In this document: in pieces, positions 50,920 through 60,345 of the stretch | How the letters are laid out: each line of letters begins with the position of its first letter | Position numbering within the stretch: the stretch's first letter is position 1 | Source: Thermoanaerobaculia bacterium | GTDB lineage: Bacteria; Acidobacteriota; Thermoanaerobaculia; Multivoradales; JAIOJS01 | DNA: 64,000 nucleotides | Assembly: GCA_030429235.1 (NCBI GenBank) | Contig: JAUIDB010000002.1 | Coordinates: 62,001-126,000 of the forward strand | Direction of reading: 5' to 3' | Notes under the pieces: model-generated | The model's database searches: none | What the model was told of the DNA's origin: nothing | What the model saw: the letters and a program-made list of their open reading frames with translations, nothing else | Translations under genes and position numbers: made by a program

Positions 50920-53144
50920 AACGCCTTCCCTGGGCGGATCCCCGTCGGCCGTGGCCCGAACTCGCGATCGTGGGGTTCCTGTTGCTCACGGTCGCGGCAC
51001 TTCTGGTGGGCGTGACGTGGGTCGGCGTGACGGTCCTCGACGGCACCCGCGGATACGTCACCGGAGAAGGCCACTACATCAAAGCTCAGAAGGACGCCCT
51101 CAATGCTCTCGTGCGGTACGCCCAGACCGGGAACGAGGAGCATTGGCGGACGTTCGAGAGCGAAATCGAAGTGGCTCGAGCCGGCGGTCGAGCCCGACGA
51201 GCCTTGCAGTCGGACCCGCCGGACCTGGAGCGGGCTCGTCAGGAGCTGCTCGTCGGAAGGAACCACCCGGAGGACCTGACGACCGTGATCCAGCTCTTCT
51301 TCGGGGCCGATCGAGTTCCCGAAATGGCGCGCGGGATCGAATACTGGGAACAGGCCGACGTGGAGGTCCAGCGGCTGGTCGACGTGTCGTCGCGAGTTCG
51401 GGATGCCGTACGATCGGGATCGAGTCGAACGACCCTGAGGCCCCTGCTAGAGGAGGCCTACACCATCCATCGAACCCTGGCCGGGATCGGAAACGACTTC
51501 TCGATGACCCTCGGTAGAGCGTCGCGCCGGTTCCGGCGCCAGGTCGTGTTGGTGTTGACGATGCTGGCCGGCTTTCTCCTGGCGTTGTCGATTCTGGTGG
51601 CCTTGCGGCTGGTGCGCCGTTTGCGGCGGAGCGATCAGATCTTCCGGCAGATGATCGACTACGGGCACGACATCGTGGTGTTCCGGGCCGAGGACGGAAC
51701 GGCACTCTATGCCAACCCGGCGGCCGAACGAATCCTGGGTCTGCGCCCCGAGGAGATCGTGGGCCGCAATCTGAACGAGTGTCTGGACGAGCAGGAACGC
51801 GACCGCCTGACGAGCGAGTTCGGTGACTTCCTGGCGGGTCGAGCCGACTTCGAGCAGGTCGTGGTGCGGGTGCTCGATGCGCAGGGCGAGGCACGAACGC
51901 TCGAGGTGACCGCCAATCGCGTCGAGGGATTCGGACCCACGGGGACGGCGGTACTGGCAGCCCGCGACGTGACGGAACGACAGTCCCTCGAGCGTCAGAT
52001 CCTCGAGATCCAGCGGTTGGAGAGTCTCGGTCGGCTCGCCGGTGGCGTGGCGCACGAATACAACAACCTGCTGACCACTATCGAGATGAGTGCGGGTACG
52101 GTCCGGTCGGAGGTCGAGGACTCCGCGGGCGTTCACGAGGAGCTGGACCTCGTGCTGAAGGCCGCCGACAAGGCTGCCACTCTCACCCGGCAGCTGTTGG
52201 CCATCTCGGATCAGCACCGCGAGGCGCAAGAGCCGGTCGCCCTCCACCAACTGCTCGAGAGCACACGCCGTACGGTGTCCCACCTGCTGCGTCAGGCCGT
52301 CGACCTGACCGTGACCTCGGATGGCGAGCCGTTGTGGACGATGGGAAACGCGGCTCAGTTGGAACAGGTGCTGGTCAATCTGCTGATGAACGGACAGGAC
52401 GCACTGCCAGCGGAAGGCGGGCAACTGGAACTGGAATTGCGTCACGAGGGCAAGGGGCAGGCGGTCGGTTCTGCGGTCTTTGCGGTGCGCGACAACGGCT
52501 CCGGGATCGCAGTCGAGGTACGGGAGCGGATGTTCGAGCCGTTCTTCACCACCAAGAGACGAGGTCGAGGCACTGGCCTCGGCCTGGCCATCTGCCAGGG
52601 TGTGATCAACGATCATGGCGGCTCGCTGGAGGTCTCCTCCCGCCCAGGATACGGGAGCGAGTTCCGTTGCATCCTGCCCCTGATCGCCGCTCCGGTCGAG
52701 TCCAGTCCTCCCGCCGTCGTCTCGCCGCCAGCCGGCACCACGGCTCGCCTGCTGCTGGTCGAGGATGAAGAGGGGGTCCGCCGGGTCGCCCAGCGAGTCC
52801 TCGAGCGCAGTGGCTACCATGTCGTCACTGCCGTGGACGGTCGTCAGGGGCTAGAGATCTGGGAGGAGTTGCGAGGAGAGATCGATCTGGTGGTGAGCGA
52901 TGTCGTCATGCCGCGCCTCGGTGGGATCGAGATGGTCGACAGGATCCGACGCGATGCTCCCCACACGCGGGTTCTCTTCATGTCTGGTTACCAGGCGGGA
53001 GCGATGGTGGGATGGGGCGAAGCGGATGCTGTGACGAGCTACCTCGACAAGCCGTTCCGTCCCGAGGTCCTGTTGGAGGCGGTTCAGTCGCTGGTGGGAG
53101 ACTCCTCGCCCTCGGCGAGGGGGGAGACGGGGCCCGGCAGGTAG
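50916..53144 (+). CDS. Hybrid sensor histidine kinase, paralogue of the previous, probable CTG start
   Basis: Same plan as its neighbour with a C-terminal receiver. Helix 1, the sensor segment [23 protein letters not shown] with [16 protein letters not shown], helix 2, PAS, phospho-acceptor His near 379 ([11 protein letters not shown]), N box [14 protein letters not shown] boxes, then receiver ([11 protein letters not shown]; phospho-Asp near 662 in [12 protein letters not shown]; Lys in [10 protein letters not shown]). The first standard start is GTG 50970, but it would cut helix 1; the alignment with the first kinase continues upstream through PWPEL to a CTG at 50916 in a CTGA overlap. Confidence 0.88.
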   Translation: MKRLPWADPRRPWPELAIVGFLLLTVAALLVGVTWVGVTVLDGTRGYVTGEGHYIKAQKDALNALVRYAQTGNEEHWRTFESEIEVARAGGRARRALQSDPPDLERARQELLVGRNHPEDLTTVIQLFFGADRVPEMARGIEYWEQADVEVQRLVDVSSRVRDAVRSGSSRTTLRPLLEEAYTIHRTLAGIGNDFSMTLGRASRRFRRQVVLVLTMLAGFLLALSILVALRLVRRLRRSDQIFRQMIDYGHDIVVFRAEDGTALYANPAAERILGLRPEEIVGRNLNECLDEQERDRLTSEFGDFLAGRADFEQVVVRVLDAQGEARTLEVTANRVEGFGPTGTAVLAARDVTERQSLERQILEIQRLESLGRLAGGVAHEYNNLLTTIEMSAGTVRSEVEDSAGVHEELDLVLKAADKAATLTRQLLAISDQHREAQEPVALHQLLESTRRTVSHLLRQAVDLTVTSDGEPLWTMGNAAQLEQVLVNLLMNGQDALPAEGGQLELELRHEGKGQAVGSAVFAVRDNGSGIAVEVRERMFEPFFTTKRRGRGTGLGLAICQGVINDHGGSLEVSSRPGYGSEFRCILPLIAAPVESSPPAVVSPPAGTTARLLLVEDEEGVRRVAQRVLERSGYHVVTAVDGRQGLEIWEELRGEIDLVVSDVVMPRLGGIEMVDRIRRDAPHTRVLFMSGYQAGAMVGWGEADAVTSYLDKPFRPEVLLEAVQSLVGDSSPSARGETGPGR

Positions 53145-55051
53145 CGCATGACGACCAGCGTCCGGTCATCGCTGGCGACGCGACCTCCGATGAAGGCCGC
53201 CAGATCGGCGAGCAGTCGGTCTCGTAGGTCGGTGGCGCTGCCTCCCGCGGCCGAAGCCAGGGAGACGGTGACCCGCTCGTAGCCAAAGGAGCGATCTTCG
53301 GAGTCCAGTGCCTCGATCAACCCGTCCGACAACCAGGCCGCCCGATCGCCGGGTTGGAGCTCGACCGAGGCCTCGGCGTAGTTGGTGCCCAAGGTCCCGA
53401 GCGGGGGGCTCGGGAGCAGGATCTCCTCCACGGTGTCGCCGCGCACCAGGTAGGTCGGGGTGTGTCCGGCGTTGGTGATCTCCAGTCGTCCGGATGGAGG
53501 GTCGAAGACCGCCAGGGTCGCCGTCACCATCGGTCGTCCCTTGACCGTTCGTTCTCTGCGTACCATGTCGTTGAGGCGCACCAGGATCTCCCGCGCCGGG
53601 AGTCCCTGGTCGATCAGCATGCCGAGGGCTGCCTTGATCATGGCCATGCGCAGTCCCGCCGAGAGGCCGTGTCCCGACACGTCGGCCACCACCACCGCGA
53701 TGCGTCCGTCGTCGAGGCGGAACAGGTCGAAGTAGTCTCCGCCGATGGCCGCGCTCGGTTCGAAGTAGCTCGCGAATTCGACCGCTTCGGTGGTGGTCAA
53801 CCCCTGGGGGAGGAGGTTCTGCTGCAGGTCCCGGGCGAGTTGGAGTTCCTTTTCGAGACTCTCCTTCTGGGCCGCGGTCTGCACCAGCTCCTCGAGGCTG
53901 GCGGTCATCTGGTTGAAGGAGCGCTGCATCTGGCCGAGTTGGTCCTGGCGCTTGACGGGGATGCGGGTCGAGAAGTCGCCGTGCTGGACCCGATCGGTGG
54001 CCTGGCTGAGGCGATTGACGGCCCAGCTGAGACTGACGATCATGTAGATCGCCATGATGGCGGCGATGACGTAGATATCGAAGAGGAGGAAGGCGATACC
54101 CAGCAGGGCTCCCCAGGCCACGGTGTCGACCTCGGCGTCGGTCGAGACGATACGGTCGTAGACCGCCTTGGGCGTCGCGTTGAGGATCGCTACCAAGCGG
54201 TTGACGGGCTCTTCCGATCCGGTCAGCGAGAATCGATGGGAGAGCGGTTCACCCCAGAACAGGATCGGTTGGGTCCACAGCTCCCACCAGCTGCCCGATT
54301 CGGCGAAGAACTCGGCCCGGTTCTTGGGGTCGGCGGCGATGCCGCCCCGCAGGACGACTCGTTTCTGGCCGAACAGGTCCAGCTCGAGCGATTCGTCTTC
54401 CCGTTCCGAGAACTCCACCCACAAGCCGCTGCGTTCGCGCAAGATCCGAGCTAGATCCGCATCGAGCAATCCGAGGAGCTGGACCTCTCCTTCCTCCAGG
54501 ATCACGGCGAGACGCGGCGGGCCCTCTGCGGCGTCGAGAAACGGGATGGTCTCGTCGTAGCCCCGCCCGCCCGGTGGTGAAGTGATCCAGGAGGGCCAGT
54601 CCTCCGGTGCCTGGTCGAAGTTCGTAGCCACGAGCTTGCACTTCCGGTAGATGGCCAGCTGCACGCTCTCGAAGCGCTCGAGACTGGGTTCCTCTCCCTG
54701 GCGGAGCTTGACCATCAGGGGGCGCAGGTGGTCGGTGAACTCGGCGTGCACGTCGACCAGGGCATCTCGGAAGGTATGCCCGAGCAGGGCTCCGAAGAGG
54801 ACGTAGGCCGACAGACCGCCCAGCAGGACGACCATGGGGATAGGCAGGACGCCGATGAGCAGGTACGAAAAGGCTAGTTTCCGACCGACTCGCCAGAGGA
54901 GTCGCTGCAAGATCTTGACGCCGGCCCAGAGGACGAAGAGCGTGAGGGCGGCAGCGATGGCCAGCGCCCCGACCAGTCGGTAGGGAAGGAGAATCCCCAG
55001 CAACAGCAGAAGCCCGAGCGAGGTGAGGAAGGCGAGGGTAGAGCGTTGCAT
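53084..55051 (-). CDS. RsbU/SpoIIE-type PP2C phosphatase with HAMP domain
   Basis: 655 residues: several N-terminal helices (residues about 5-110), an extracytoplasmic region, another helix (LGIAFLLFDIYVIAAIMAIYMIVSLSW), a HAMP domain (LSQATDRVQHGDFSTRIPV), a coiled coil (EKELQLARDLQQNLLP) and a PP2C catalytic domain with metal Asps in AIGGDYFDLF and VVADVSGHGLSAG, then LSDGLIEALDSE. Such phosphatases usually act on anti-sigma-factor antagonists. No partner gene is in the window. Its last 61 bases overlap the 3' end of the hybrid kinase. Confidence 0.92.
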   Translation of the reverse strand: MQRSTLAFLTSLGLLLLLGILLPYRLVGALAIAAALTLFVLWAGVKILQRLLWRVGRKLAFSYLLIGVLPIPMVVLLGGLSAYVLFGALLGHTFRDALVDVHAEFTDHLRPLMVKLRQGEEPSLERFESVQLAIYRKCKLVATNFDQAPEDWPSWITSPPGGRGYDETIPFLDAAEGPPRLAVILEEGEVQLLGLLDADLARILRERSGLWVEFSEREDESLELDLFGQKRVVLRGGIAADPKNRAEFFAESGSWWELWTQPILFWGEPLSHRFSLTGSEEPVNRLVAILNATPKAVYDRIVSTDAEVDTVAWGALLGIAFLLFDIYVIAAIMAIYMIVSLSWAVNRLSQATDRVQHGDFSTRIPVKRQDQLGQMQRSFNQMTASLEELVQTAAQKESLEKELQLARDLQQNLLPQGLTTTEAVEFASYFEPSAAIGGDYFDLFRLDDGRIAVVVADVSGHGLSAGLRMAMIKAALGMLIDQGLPAREILVRLNDMVRRERTVKGRPMVTATLAVFDPPSGRLEITNAGHTPTYLVRGDTVEEILLPSPPLGTLGTNYAEASVELQPGDRAAWLSDGLIEALDSEDRSFGYERVTVSLASAAGGSATDLRDRLLADLAAFIGGRVASDDRTLVVMRYLPGPVSPLAEGEESPTSD

Positions 55052-55081
55052 GGTGGCCGGGGAGATCGAAGCGCCGGGAGT

Positions 55082-55087
55082 ATTCTA
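55082..55087 (-). promoter_or_regulatory. -10 candidate (TAGAAT) for the RsbU-type phosphatase
   Basis: On the minus strand TAGAAT lies 30 bases before the ATG at 55051. The leader would be about 24 bases. No strong -35 or Shine-Dalgarno is visible. Confidence 0.35.
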
Positions 55088-55187
55088 CCCGTCACCCTCA
55101 CTACGACAGTTGCCGGGGGTGGGTTGCGAGCGAAAGTTCGCTGTCGGCGTGTTCCACGCTCCAGATGCATGGTGCTTGCAACCTCGA

Positions 55188-55193
55188 TACAAT
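55188..55193 (+). promoter_or_regulatory. -10 candidate (TACAAT) for korAB
   Basis: TACAAT lies 80 bases before the korA ATG, giving a leader of about 74 bases. A TTGCAA just upstream is too close to be its -35. The rest of the 222-base gap shows no gene. Confidence 0.4.
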
Positions 55194-55273
55194 GCCTCAA
55201 CTGTGCGGAGCGGCGGTGGTTCGGGTACCGCCCCTCGACGCGATCGAAGCCGCCCGAAAACCGGAGAGTTCCG

Positions 55274-57148
55274 ATGACGACCGAAGCACCTACCGAAGAC
55301 CTCGGCGCGGCGACGCCTGCCGAACAGCAGCCGCTCAGCGAAGTCGTGATCCGCTTTGCGGGTGACAGCGGCGACGGCATGCAGATCACGGGTACGCAGT
55401 TCACCTCGACTTCGGCGCTGGTAGGCAACGACCTCTCGACCCTGCCCGATTTCCCGGCGGAGATCCGGGCTCCGGCTGGCACCTTGCCGGGGGTCAGCGC
55501 GTTCCAGGTGCGCATCGCCGATCACGACATTCACACCCCCGGCGATGCACCGGACGTGCTGGTGGCGATGAACCCCGCGGCGCTCGAGGTCAATCTCAAG
55601 GACCTCGAACCGAACGGGGTCGTGATTCTGAATACCGATGAGTTCACCGCTCGCAACTTCAAGAAGGCTGGCCTCGAGACCGATCCCCGCGAGGACGGAA
55701 AGCTCGAGGGGTATCGCGTCTTCGAGGTCGACCTGACCACTGTGACGCGGCGGGCCCTGGAAGACTCGCCGTTGGACGTGCGGGCCAAGGATCGGTGCAA
55801 GAACTTCTTCGCTCTGGGCATGTGCTACTGGCTCTTCAGCCGCCCGATGGAGCCGACCGTCGAGTGGTTGCAGAAGAAGTTCGCCAAGAAGCCCGAGGTG
55901 GCCGAGGCCAACATCACTTGCCTCCGGGCGGGCTGGAACTACTGCGACATCACGGGGCTGTTCCAGGTCAAGTACGAGGTCGAGTCCGCGGCGCTACGTC
56001 CGGGTACCTACCGCAACATCAACGGCAACTTGGCCCTGGCCCTCGGGAGTGTGGCGGCGAGTCGCAAGTCGGGCCTGCCGCTCTTTCTCGGTTCCTATCC
56101 GATCACGCCGGCGAGTGATCTGTTGCACCACTTGTCGACGATGAAGCACTACGGCGTGACGACGTTCCAAGCCGAGGATGAGATCGCGGCGGTTTGTGCC
56201 GCGATCGGCGCCTCCTTCGGAGGCGCGTTGGGCATGTGCAGCACCTCGGGGCCGGGGCTGGCCCTCAAGGCGGAGGCGATCAATCTGGCCCTGATGGTGG
56301 AACTTCCACTCGTCGTCTTCAACATCCAGCGAGCGGGGCCGTCGACGGGCATGCCGACCAAAACCGAGCAGAGCGACCTGCTGCAGGCCATGTTCGGCCG
56401 CAACGGCGAGGCGCCCCTGCCGGTGATCGCTCCCGAGTCTCCAGCCGACTGCTTCTGGGCTGCCCTCGAGGCCTGCCGGGTCGCCGTCGAGTCGATGGTG
56501 CCGGTGGTGTTGCTCTCCGATGGTTACCTGGCCAACGGAGCCGAGCCCTGGCGCCTGCCCGATCTCTCCGAGCTTCCAGACTTTCCGGTCGAGTTCCACA
56601 GTGAGGTCGAGGGGTTCGCTCCCTATTCGCGCGACGACGAGACGCTGGCTCGACCCTGGGCCATCCCCGGTACCGCGGGTCTCGAGCATCGCATCGGAGG
56701 TCTGGAGAAGCAGGACCTCACCGGCAACGTCTCCTACGATCCCGACAACCACCAGCGGATGACGGATCTACGGGCCGAGAAGGTCGCCCGTGTGGCCCGC
56801 CGTATCGCCCCGCTCGAGGTCGACGGACCGACCAAGGGCAAGCTCTTGGTCCTCGGCTGGGGGAGCACCCAGGGGACGATCCATGGCGCGGTCAAGGCGG
56901 CTCGAGCCGAGGGGCTGGAAGTCAGTCGAGCCCATCTGCGATGGCTGAACCCGTTCCCGTCCAACCTGGAGGAGGTCCTGGCGAGTTTCGACCAGGTGTT
57001 GGTGCCAGAGATGAACGGTGGGCAGCTCGCCTTCCTGTTGCGTGGGACCTTCCTCGCCGACGTCGTGAGCTACCCGAAGGTCGAAGGCAAGCCCTTCTAC
57101 CGCCACGAGATCGTGACCAGAATCAAGCAGTGCCTGGAGGTCGAGTGA
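55274..57148 (+). CDS. korA: KorA, 2-oxoacid:ferredoxin oxidoreductase, fused gamma-alpha subunit
   Basis: 624 residues. Residues about 20-200 form the gamma-type domain (VVIRFAGDSGDGMQITGTQF; LVAMNPAALEVNLKDLEPNG); the alpha part begins near 245 with NGNLALALGSVAASRKSGLP and FLGSYPITPASDLLHHLS, then GASFGGALGMCSTSGPGLAL and VFNIQRAGPSTGMPTKTEQ. The fused gamma-alpha form pairs with a separate ThDP subunit in 2-oxoglutarate (or 2-oxoacid):ferredoxin oxidoreductases such as actinobacterial KorAB. Ferredoxin is the electron acceptor. GGAGAG lies before the ATG. One-base TGATG overlap with korB. Confidence 0.93.
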   Translation: MTTEAPTEDLGAATPAEQQPLSEVVIRFAGDSGDGMQITGTQFTSTSALVGNDLSTLPDFPAEIRAPAGTLPGVSAFQVRIADHDIHTPGDAPDVLVAMNPAALEVNLKDLEPNGVVILNTDEFTARNFKKAGLETDPREDGKLEGYRVFEVDLTTVTRRALEDSPLDVRAKDRCKNFFALGMCYWLFSRPMEPTVEWLQKKFAKKPEVAEANITCLRAGWNYCDITGLFQVKYEVESAALRPGTYRNINGNLALALGSVAASRKSGLPLFLGSYPITPASDLLHHLSTMKHYGVTTFQAEDEIAAVCAAIGASFGGALGMCSTSGPGLALKAEAINLALMVELPLVVFNIQRAGPSTGMPTKTEQSDLLQAMFGRNGEAPLPVIAPESPADCFWAALEACRVAVESMVPVVLLSDGYLANGAEPWRLPDLSELPDFPVEFHSEVEGFAPYSRDDETLARPWAIPGTAGLEHRIGGLEKQDLTGNVSYDPDNHQRMTDLRAEKVARVARRIAPLEVDGPTKGKLLVLGWGSTQGTIHGAVKAARAEGLEVSRAHLRWLNPFPSNLEEVLASFDQVLVPEMNGGQLAFLLRGTFLADVVSYPKVEGKPFYRHEIVTRIKQCLEVE

Positions 57149-58194
57149 TGGCAACCGATACGACGGTTCTCAAGAAGAAGGACTTTCAGTCGGACCAGGA
57201 GGTTCGCTGGTGCCCCGGCTGCGGTGACTACGCGATCCTGTCGGCCCTACAGACCGTGATGCCCGAATTGGGGATCCCCAAGGAGCGCCTCGTGGTGATC
57301 TCGGGAATCGGCTGTTCGAGCCGGTTTCCGTACTACATGAACACCTTTGGGTTCCATACGATCCACGGGCGGGCGCCGGCCATCGCAACCGGGCTCAAGA
57401 CCAGTCGCCCCGATCTCGAGGTCTGGGTGATCACCGGCGACGGCGATGCGCTCTCGATCGGCGGCAACCACTTGATCCATGCCCTGCGCCGTAACGTCAA
57501 CCTCAAGATCCTGCTCTTCAACAACCGGATCTACGGCTTGACCAAGGGGCAGTACTCTCCAACCTCCGAGGTCGGGAAGCGCACCAAGTCGACGCCGGTG
57601 GGGTCGATCGACACGCCCTTCGATCCGGTGTCGGTGGCGCTAGGGGCCGGTGCCTCGATGGTGGCGCGGAGTGTCGACATCTTCCAGAAGCACCTCAAGG
57701 AGACCCTGCGTCGGGTCGCCGAACACTCCGGGAGTGCCTTCGTGGAGATCCTGCAGAACTGCAACATCTTCAACGACGGCGCCTTCTCGTACCTGACCGA
57801 CAAGGAGCAGCGAGAGGCCGAGGGTTTGTACCTGGAGCATGGTCAGCCGCTCGTGTTCGGCCCCGAAGGTGCCCGTCGAGGCCTGCGCTTGGATCCCACC
57901 AGCTTGCGGCTCGAGAACGTGGCGCTCGGCGATGGCGTCGAGGCGGAAGACTGTCTGGTGTGGGATGAGAACCGGCCCGACCCGGCTCTGGCTTTTCTAC
58001 TCGCCCAGTGCCGTCCGCCCGAGTACCCGACGGCCCTGGGGGTCCTACGTCGGGTCGAGCGCCCGACCTACGACGGGGCGGTGGTCGAGCAGATCGCACA
58101 GCAGCAGGAACGGCGGGGGACGGGAACGCTGGAGGAACTGTTGTACTCCGGCGAGACCTGGCAAGTGGCCGCCGACGGCTCCATCCGTCGCTAG
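57148..58194 (+). CDS. korB: KorB, 2-oxoacid:ferredoxin oxidoreductase beta (ThDP) subunit
   Basis: 348 residues. Cys in RWCPGCGDYAIL near 22-25 are cluster ligands, GIGCSSRFPYYMNTFG follows, and the ThDP-Mg motif is GDGDALSIGGNHLIHALRRN, with the downstream NNRIYGLTKGQYSPTS. The C-terminal 80 residues are longer than in minimal beta subunits. With KorA it would catalyse oxidative decarboxylation of 2-oxoglutarate to succinyl-CoA, or the reverse. A ferredoxin gene is not present. Confidence 0.94.
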   Translation: MATDTTVLKKKDFQSDQEVRWCPGCGDYAILSALQTVMPELGIPKERLVVISGIGCSSRFPYYMNTFGFHTIHGRAPAIATGLKTSRPDLEVWVITGDGDALSIGGNHLIHALRRNVNLKILLFNNRIYGLTKGQYSPTSEVGKRTKSTPVGSIDTPFDPVSVALGAGASMVARSVDIFQKHLKETLRRVAEHSGSAFVEILQNCNIFNDGAFSYLTDKEQREAEGLYLEHGQPLVFGPEGARRGLRLDPTSLRLENVALGDGVEAEDCLVWDENRPDPALAFLLAQCRPPEYPTALGVLRRVERPTYDGAVVEQIAQQQERRGTGTLEELLYSGETWQVAADGSIRR

Positions 58195-58203
58195 AGAGCT
58201 GCC

Positions 58204-59346
58204 TCAGTCCAAGCGCTTGCGGAACCGGAGCGCGGCGAAGCTCATCGCGATCAATCCGAAGAGCAGCAGTGGCCAGAGGTCTCGAGACACGTCGGGGATC
58301 GAAGCACCGCGCAACACGATGCCTCGAATCACCCGCAAGAAGTGGGTCAGCGGCAGGATCTCGGCGATCCACTGCGCCGGCTCCGGCATGGCGTCGAAGG
58401 GGAACATGAAGCCCGAGAGCAGGATCTGGGGGAGAAAGGTGAAGAAGGTCAGCTGAAAGGCCTGGAACTGCGTTTGCGCGATCGTCGAGATCACCAATCC
58501 GAGGGCCAGGGAAGCGAAGATGAAGACCAGTGAGCCGGCCAGCACATCCTGAGGCAGGCCTCGGAGGGGGACGTCGAACAGGAGGCGTCCGACCCCCAGT
58601 ACCAGGACCATCTGGACGCATCCGATCAGGATGTAGGGCAGGATCTTGCCGACCATCAGTTCGATCGGGCTCAACGGAGTGGTGATCAGAAGCTCGAGAT
58701 TGCCCCGTTCGCGCTCACGGACGATGGCCACGGACGTGAAGAGCACCATGGTCATGGTCAGAATCACGCCGACCAGTCCAGGCACGATCTGAACCGCCGT
58801 GCGGCGTTCGGGATTGAAGTAGGGACGCAGTTCGAAGGTCGCGGCGCGGGGTGTGGCCGAGGTCCCCGAGCGGGCGGGTGGGGGCAACGAGCGGAGACCC
58901 GCGGCTGCGGAGTAAGAGGCGGGGTCGCTGGCGTCGACCAGGATCTGGGCCAGGGCCTCGACCGGTTGTTCGTCGCCGGGGCCCCGCGGTGACTTCCGCT
59001 GTCGTTCTCGTTCGAGTCGTCGTTCGAAGTCTCCAGGGACCACCAGACCGACCACGATTCGCCCCTGTCGGAGCAGGTCTTCGAGTTGCTGAACCGTCTG
59101 CACTCGCTCCACGATGTCGAGGACCTGGCTCGCCTCGGCAGCCGCGACCAGTTGACGGGATCGCTCCGTCTGGGCCAGATCGGCCACTCCGGTGGCGAGC
59201 TGTCGTACGTCCTGATTGATGGCGTAGCCGAAGAGCAGAAGCTGCAGGATGGGGATCCCGACCACCATGCCGAAGGTGAGACGGTCGCGGCGGAGTTGGC
59301 GGACCTCCTTCCGGGCGATGGCCAGGATGCGAGCAGGGTGGATCAC
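58204..59346 (-). CDS. ABC-2 type exporter permease (YbhS/YbhR-like)
   Basis: 380 residues with the ABC2_membrane_3 layout: an N-terminal helix (RLTFGMVVGIPILQLLLFGYAIN), a large extracytoplasmic region of about 170 residues, then five helices including IVPGLVGVILTMTMVLFTSVAIV and FTFLPQILLSGFMFPF. The motif ERERGNLELLITTPLSPIEL is typical. GTG at 59346 overlaps the ATPase stop by 4 bases. Only one permease gene is visible; it may form a homodimer, or a second permease may be elsewhere. Confidence 0.9.
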   Translation of the reverse strand: MIHPARILAIARKEVRQLRRDRLTFGMVVGIPILQLLLFGYAINQDVRQLATGVADLAQTERSRQLVAAAEASQVLDIVERVQTVQQLEDLLRQGRIVVGLVVPGDFERRLERERQRKSPRGPGDEQPVEALAQILVDASDPASYSAAAGLRSLPPPARSGTSATPRAATFELRPYFNPERRTAVQIVPGLVGVILTMTMVLFTSVAIVRERERGNLELLITTPLSPIELMVGKILPYILIGCVQMVLVLGVGRLLFDVPLRGLPQDVLAGSLVFIFASLALGLVISTIAQTQFQAFQLTFFTFLPQILLSGFMFPFDAMPEPAQWIAEILPLTHFLRVIRGIVLRGASIPDVSRDLWPLLLFGLIAMSFAALRFRKRLD

Positions 59347-60335
59347 CGCGAACTCCCTGAGCTCGCCGTGCGCGGCCGATGGCGGGTGGCAACGACGAAG
59401 ACATCCTCGAGGCTGGCTTCGACGAGCCGAACCTCGGACGACCGCTCCGATGCGTCGTCGGAGGTCGCGGCGTGCTCCAAGGCCTTCTCGACCCGGCGTG
59501 CTGGCTCGGGGCTGTCGGGGCTGAACAGCGCCCGCAACCGGTTGCCGAGTTGGGCAATGCTGAGAAGCCCCTCGAGCGAGCTGATGCGCTCTCGGGAGCG
59601 GCGGGGATGGGGGGTGTCGATCTCGACGACCTGGGCCTCGATGTTGCGCATCAGATCGCGCGGTCGTCCTTCGGCCACCAGCCGGCCCCGCTCCAGAATC
59701 GCGAGTCGATGGCAGCGTTCGGCTTCGTCCATGTAGTGGGTCGAGACCAGGATGGTCGTACCGCCGTCGGCCAGGTCGAAGAGGGCCTCCCAGAAGTCGC
59801 GCCGGTTCTCGGGGTCGACTGCGCTGGTCGGTTCGTCGAGGAAGAGCAACTCTGGGCGGTGGAGGACCGCTGCCGCCAGGGCAAGGCGCTGCTTCTGGCC
59901 TCCCGAGAGGGTACCGGCACGCTGTCGGGCGCGGTCCGTCAGTCGGTATCGTTCGAGGAGTTGGTCGATTCGGGGCCGCCGCTCGCGGCGGGGCAGCGAG
60001 TAGATCTCGGCCAGGAAGTCGAGGTTCTCCCGCACGTCGAGGTCCTCGAAGAGGGAGAATCGTTGGGTCATGTAGCCGATCCGCGTGCGGAGCTTCTCGG
60101 CTCCTGAAGGCATCGGGAGGCCGAGAACCTCGACTTGACCCGAGGAGGGTGCGAGCAGGCCACACAGCAGCCGAATCGCGGTCGTCTTGCCCGATCCGTT
60201 GGGTCCGAGAAAGCCGTAGACCGACGCTTTCTCGATCCGCAGATCGAGCCGGTCCACCGCGACCAGCGAGCCGAAGCTTCGAGTCAATCCGTGAGCGACG
60301 ACGGCGGGAGAAGGATGATCGGCCGAGATATCCAC
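59343..60335 (-). CDS. ABC exporter ATPase
   Basis: Walker A GPNGSGKTTAIRL, signature TLSGGQKQRLALAAAVL, Walker B LLFLDEPTSAVDP and the switch His in STHYMDEAERC are all present, with a C-terminal extension of about 90 residues. I favour the GTG at 60335 (VDISADHPS), 10 bases after the fusion-protein stop; a TTG at 60389 would overlap that gene by 44 bases. The trio fusion protein, ATPase, permease is the Ybh-type drug or envelope-compound exporter layout. Confidence 0.92.
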   Translation of the reverse strand: MDISADHPSPAVVAHGLTRSFGSLVAVDRLDLRIEKASVYGFLGPNGSGKTTAIRLLCGLLAPSSGQVEVLGLPMPSGAEKLRTRIGYMTQRFSLFEDLDVRENLDFLAEIYSLPRRERRPRIDQLLERYRLTDRARQRAGTLSGGQKQRLALAAAVLHRPELLFLDEPTSAVDPENRRDFWEALFDLADGGTTILVSTHYMDEAERCHRLAILERGRLVAEGRPRDLMRNIEAQVVEIDTPHPRRSRERISSLEGLLSIAQLGNRLRALFSPDSPEPARRVEKALEHAATSDDASERSSEVRLVEASLEDVFVVATRHRPRTASSGSSR

Positions 60336-60345
60336 TCCTCTCGGG

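Noticed and set aside
59347-60165. Upstream in-frame extension of the ABC permease
   Set aside because: It lies inside the ATPase gene and is Arg/Pro-rich; the GTG at 59346 in a GTGA overlap is the natural start.
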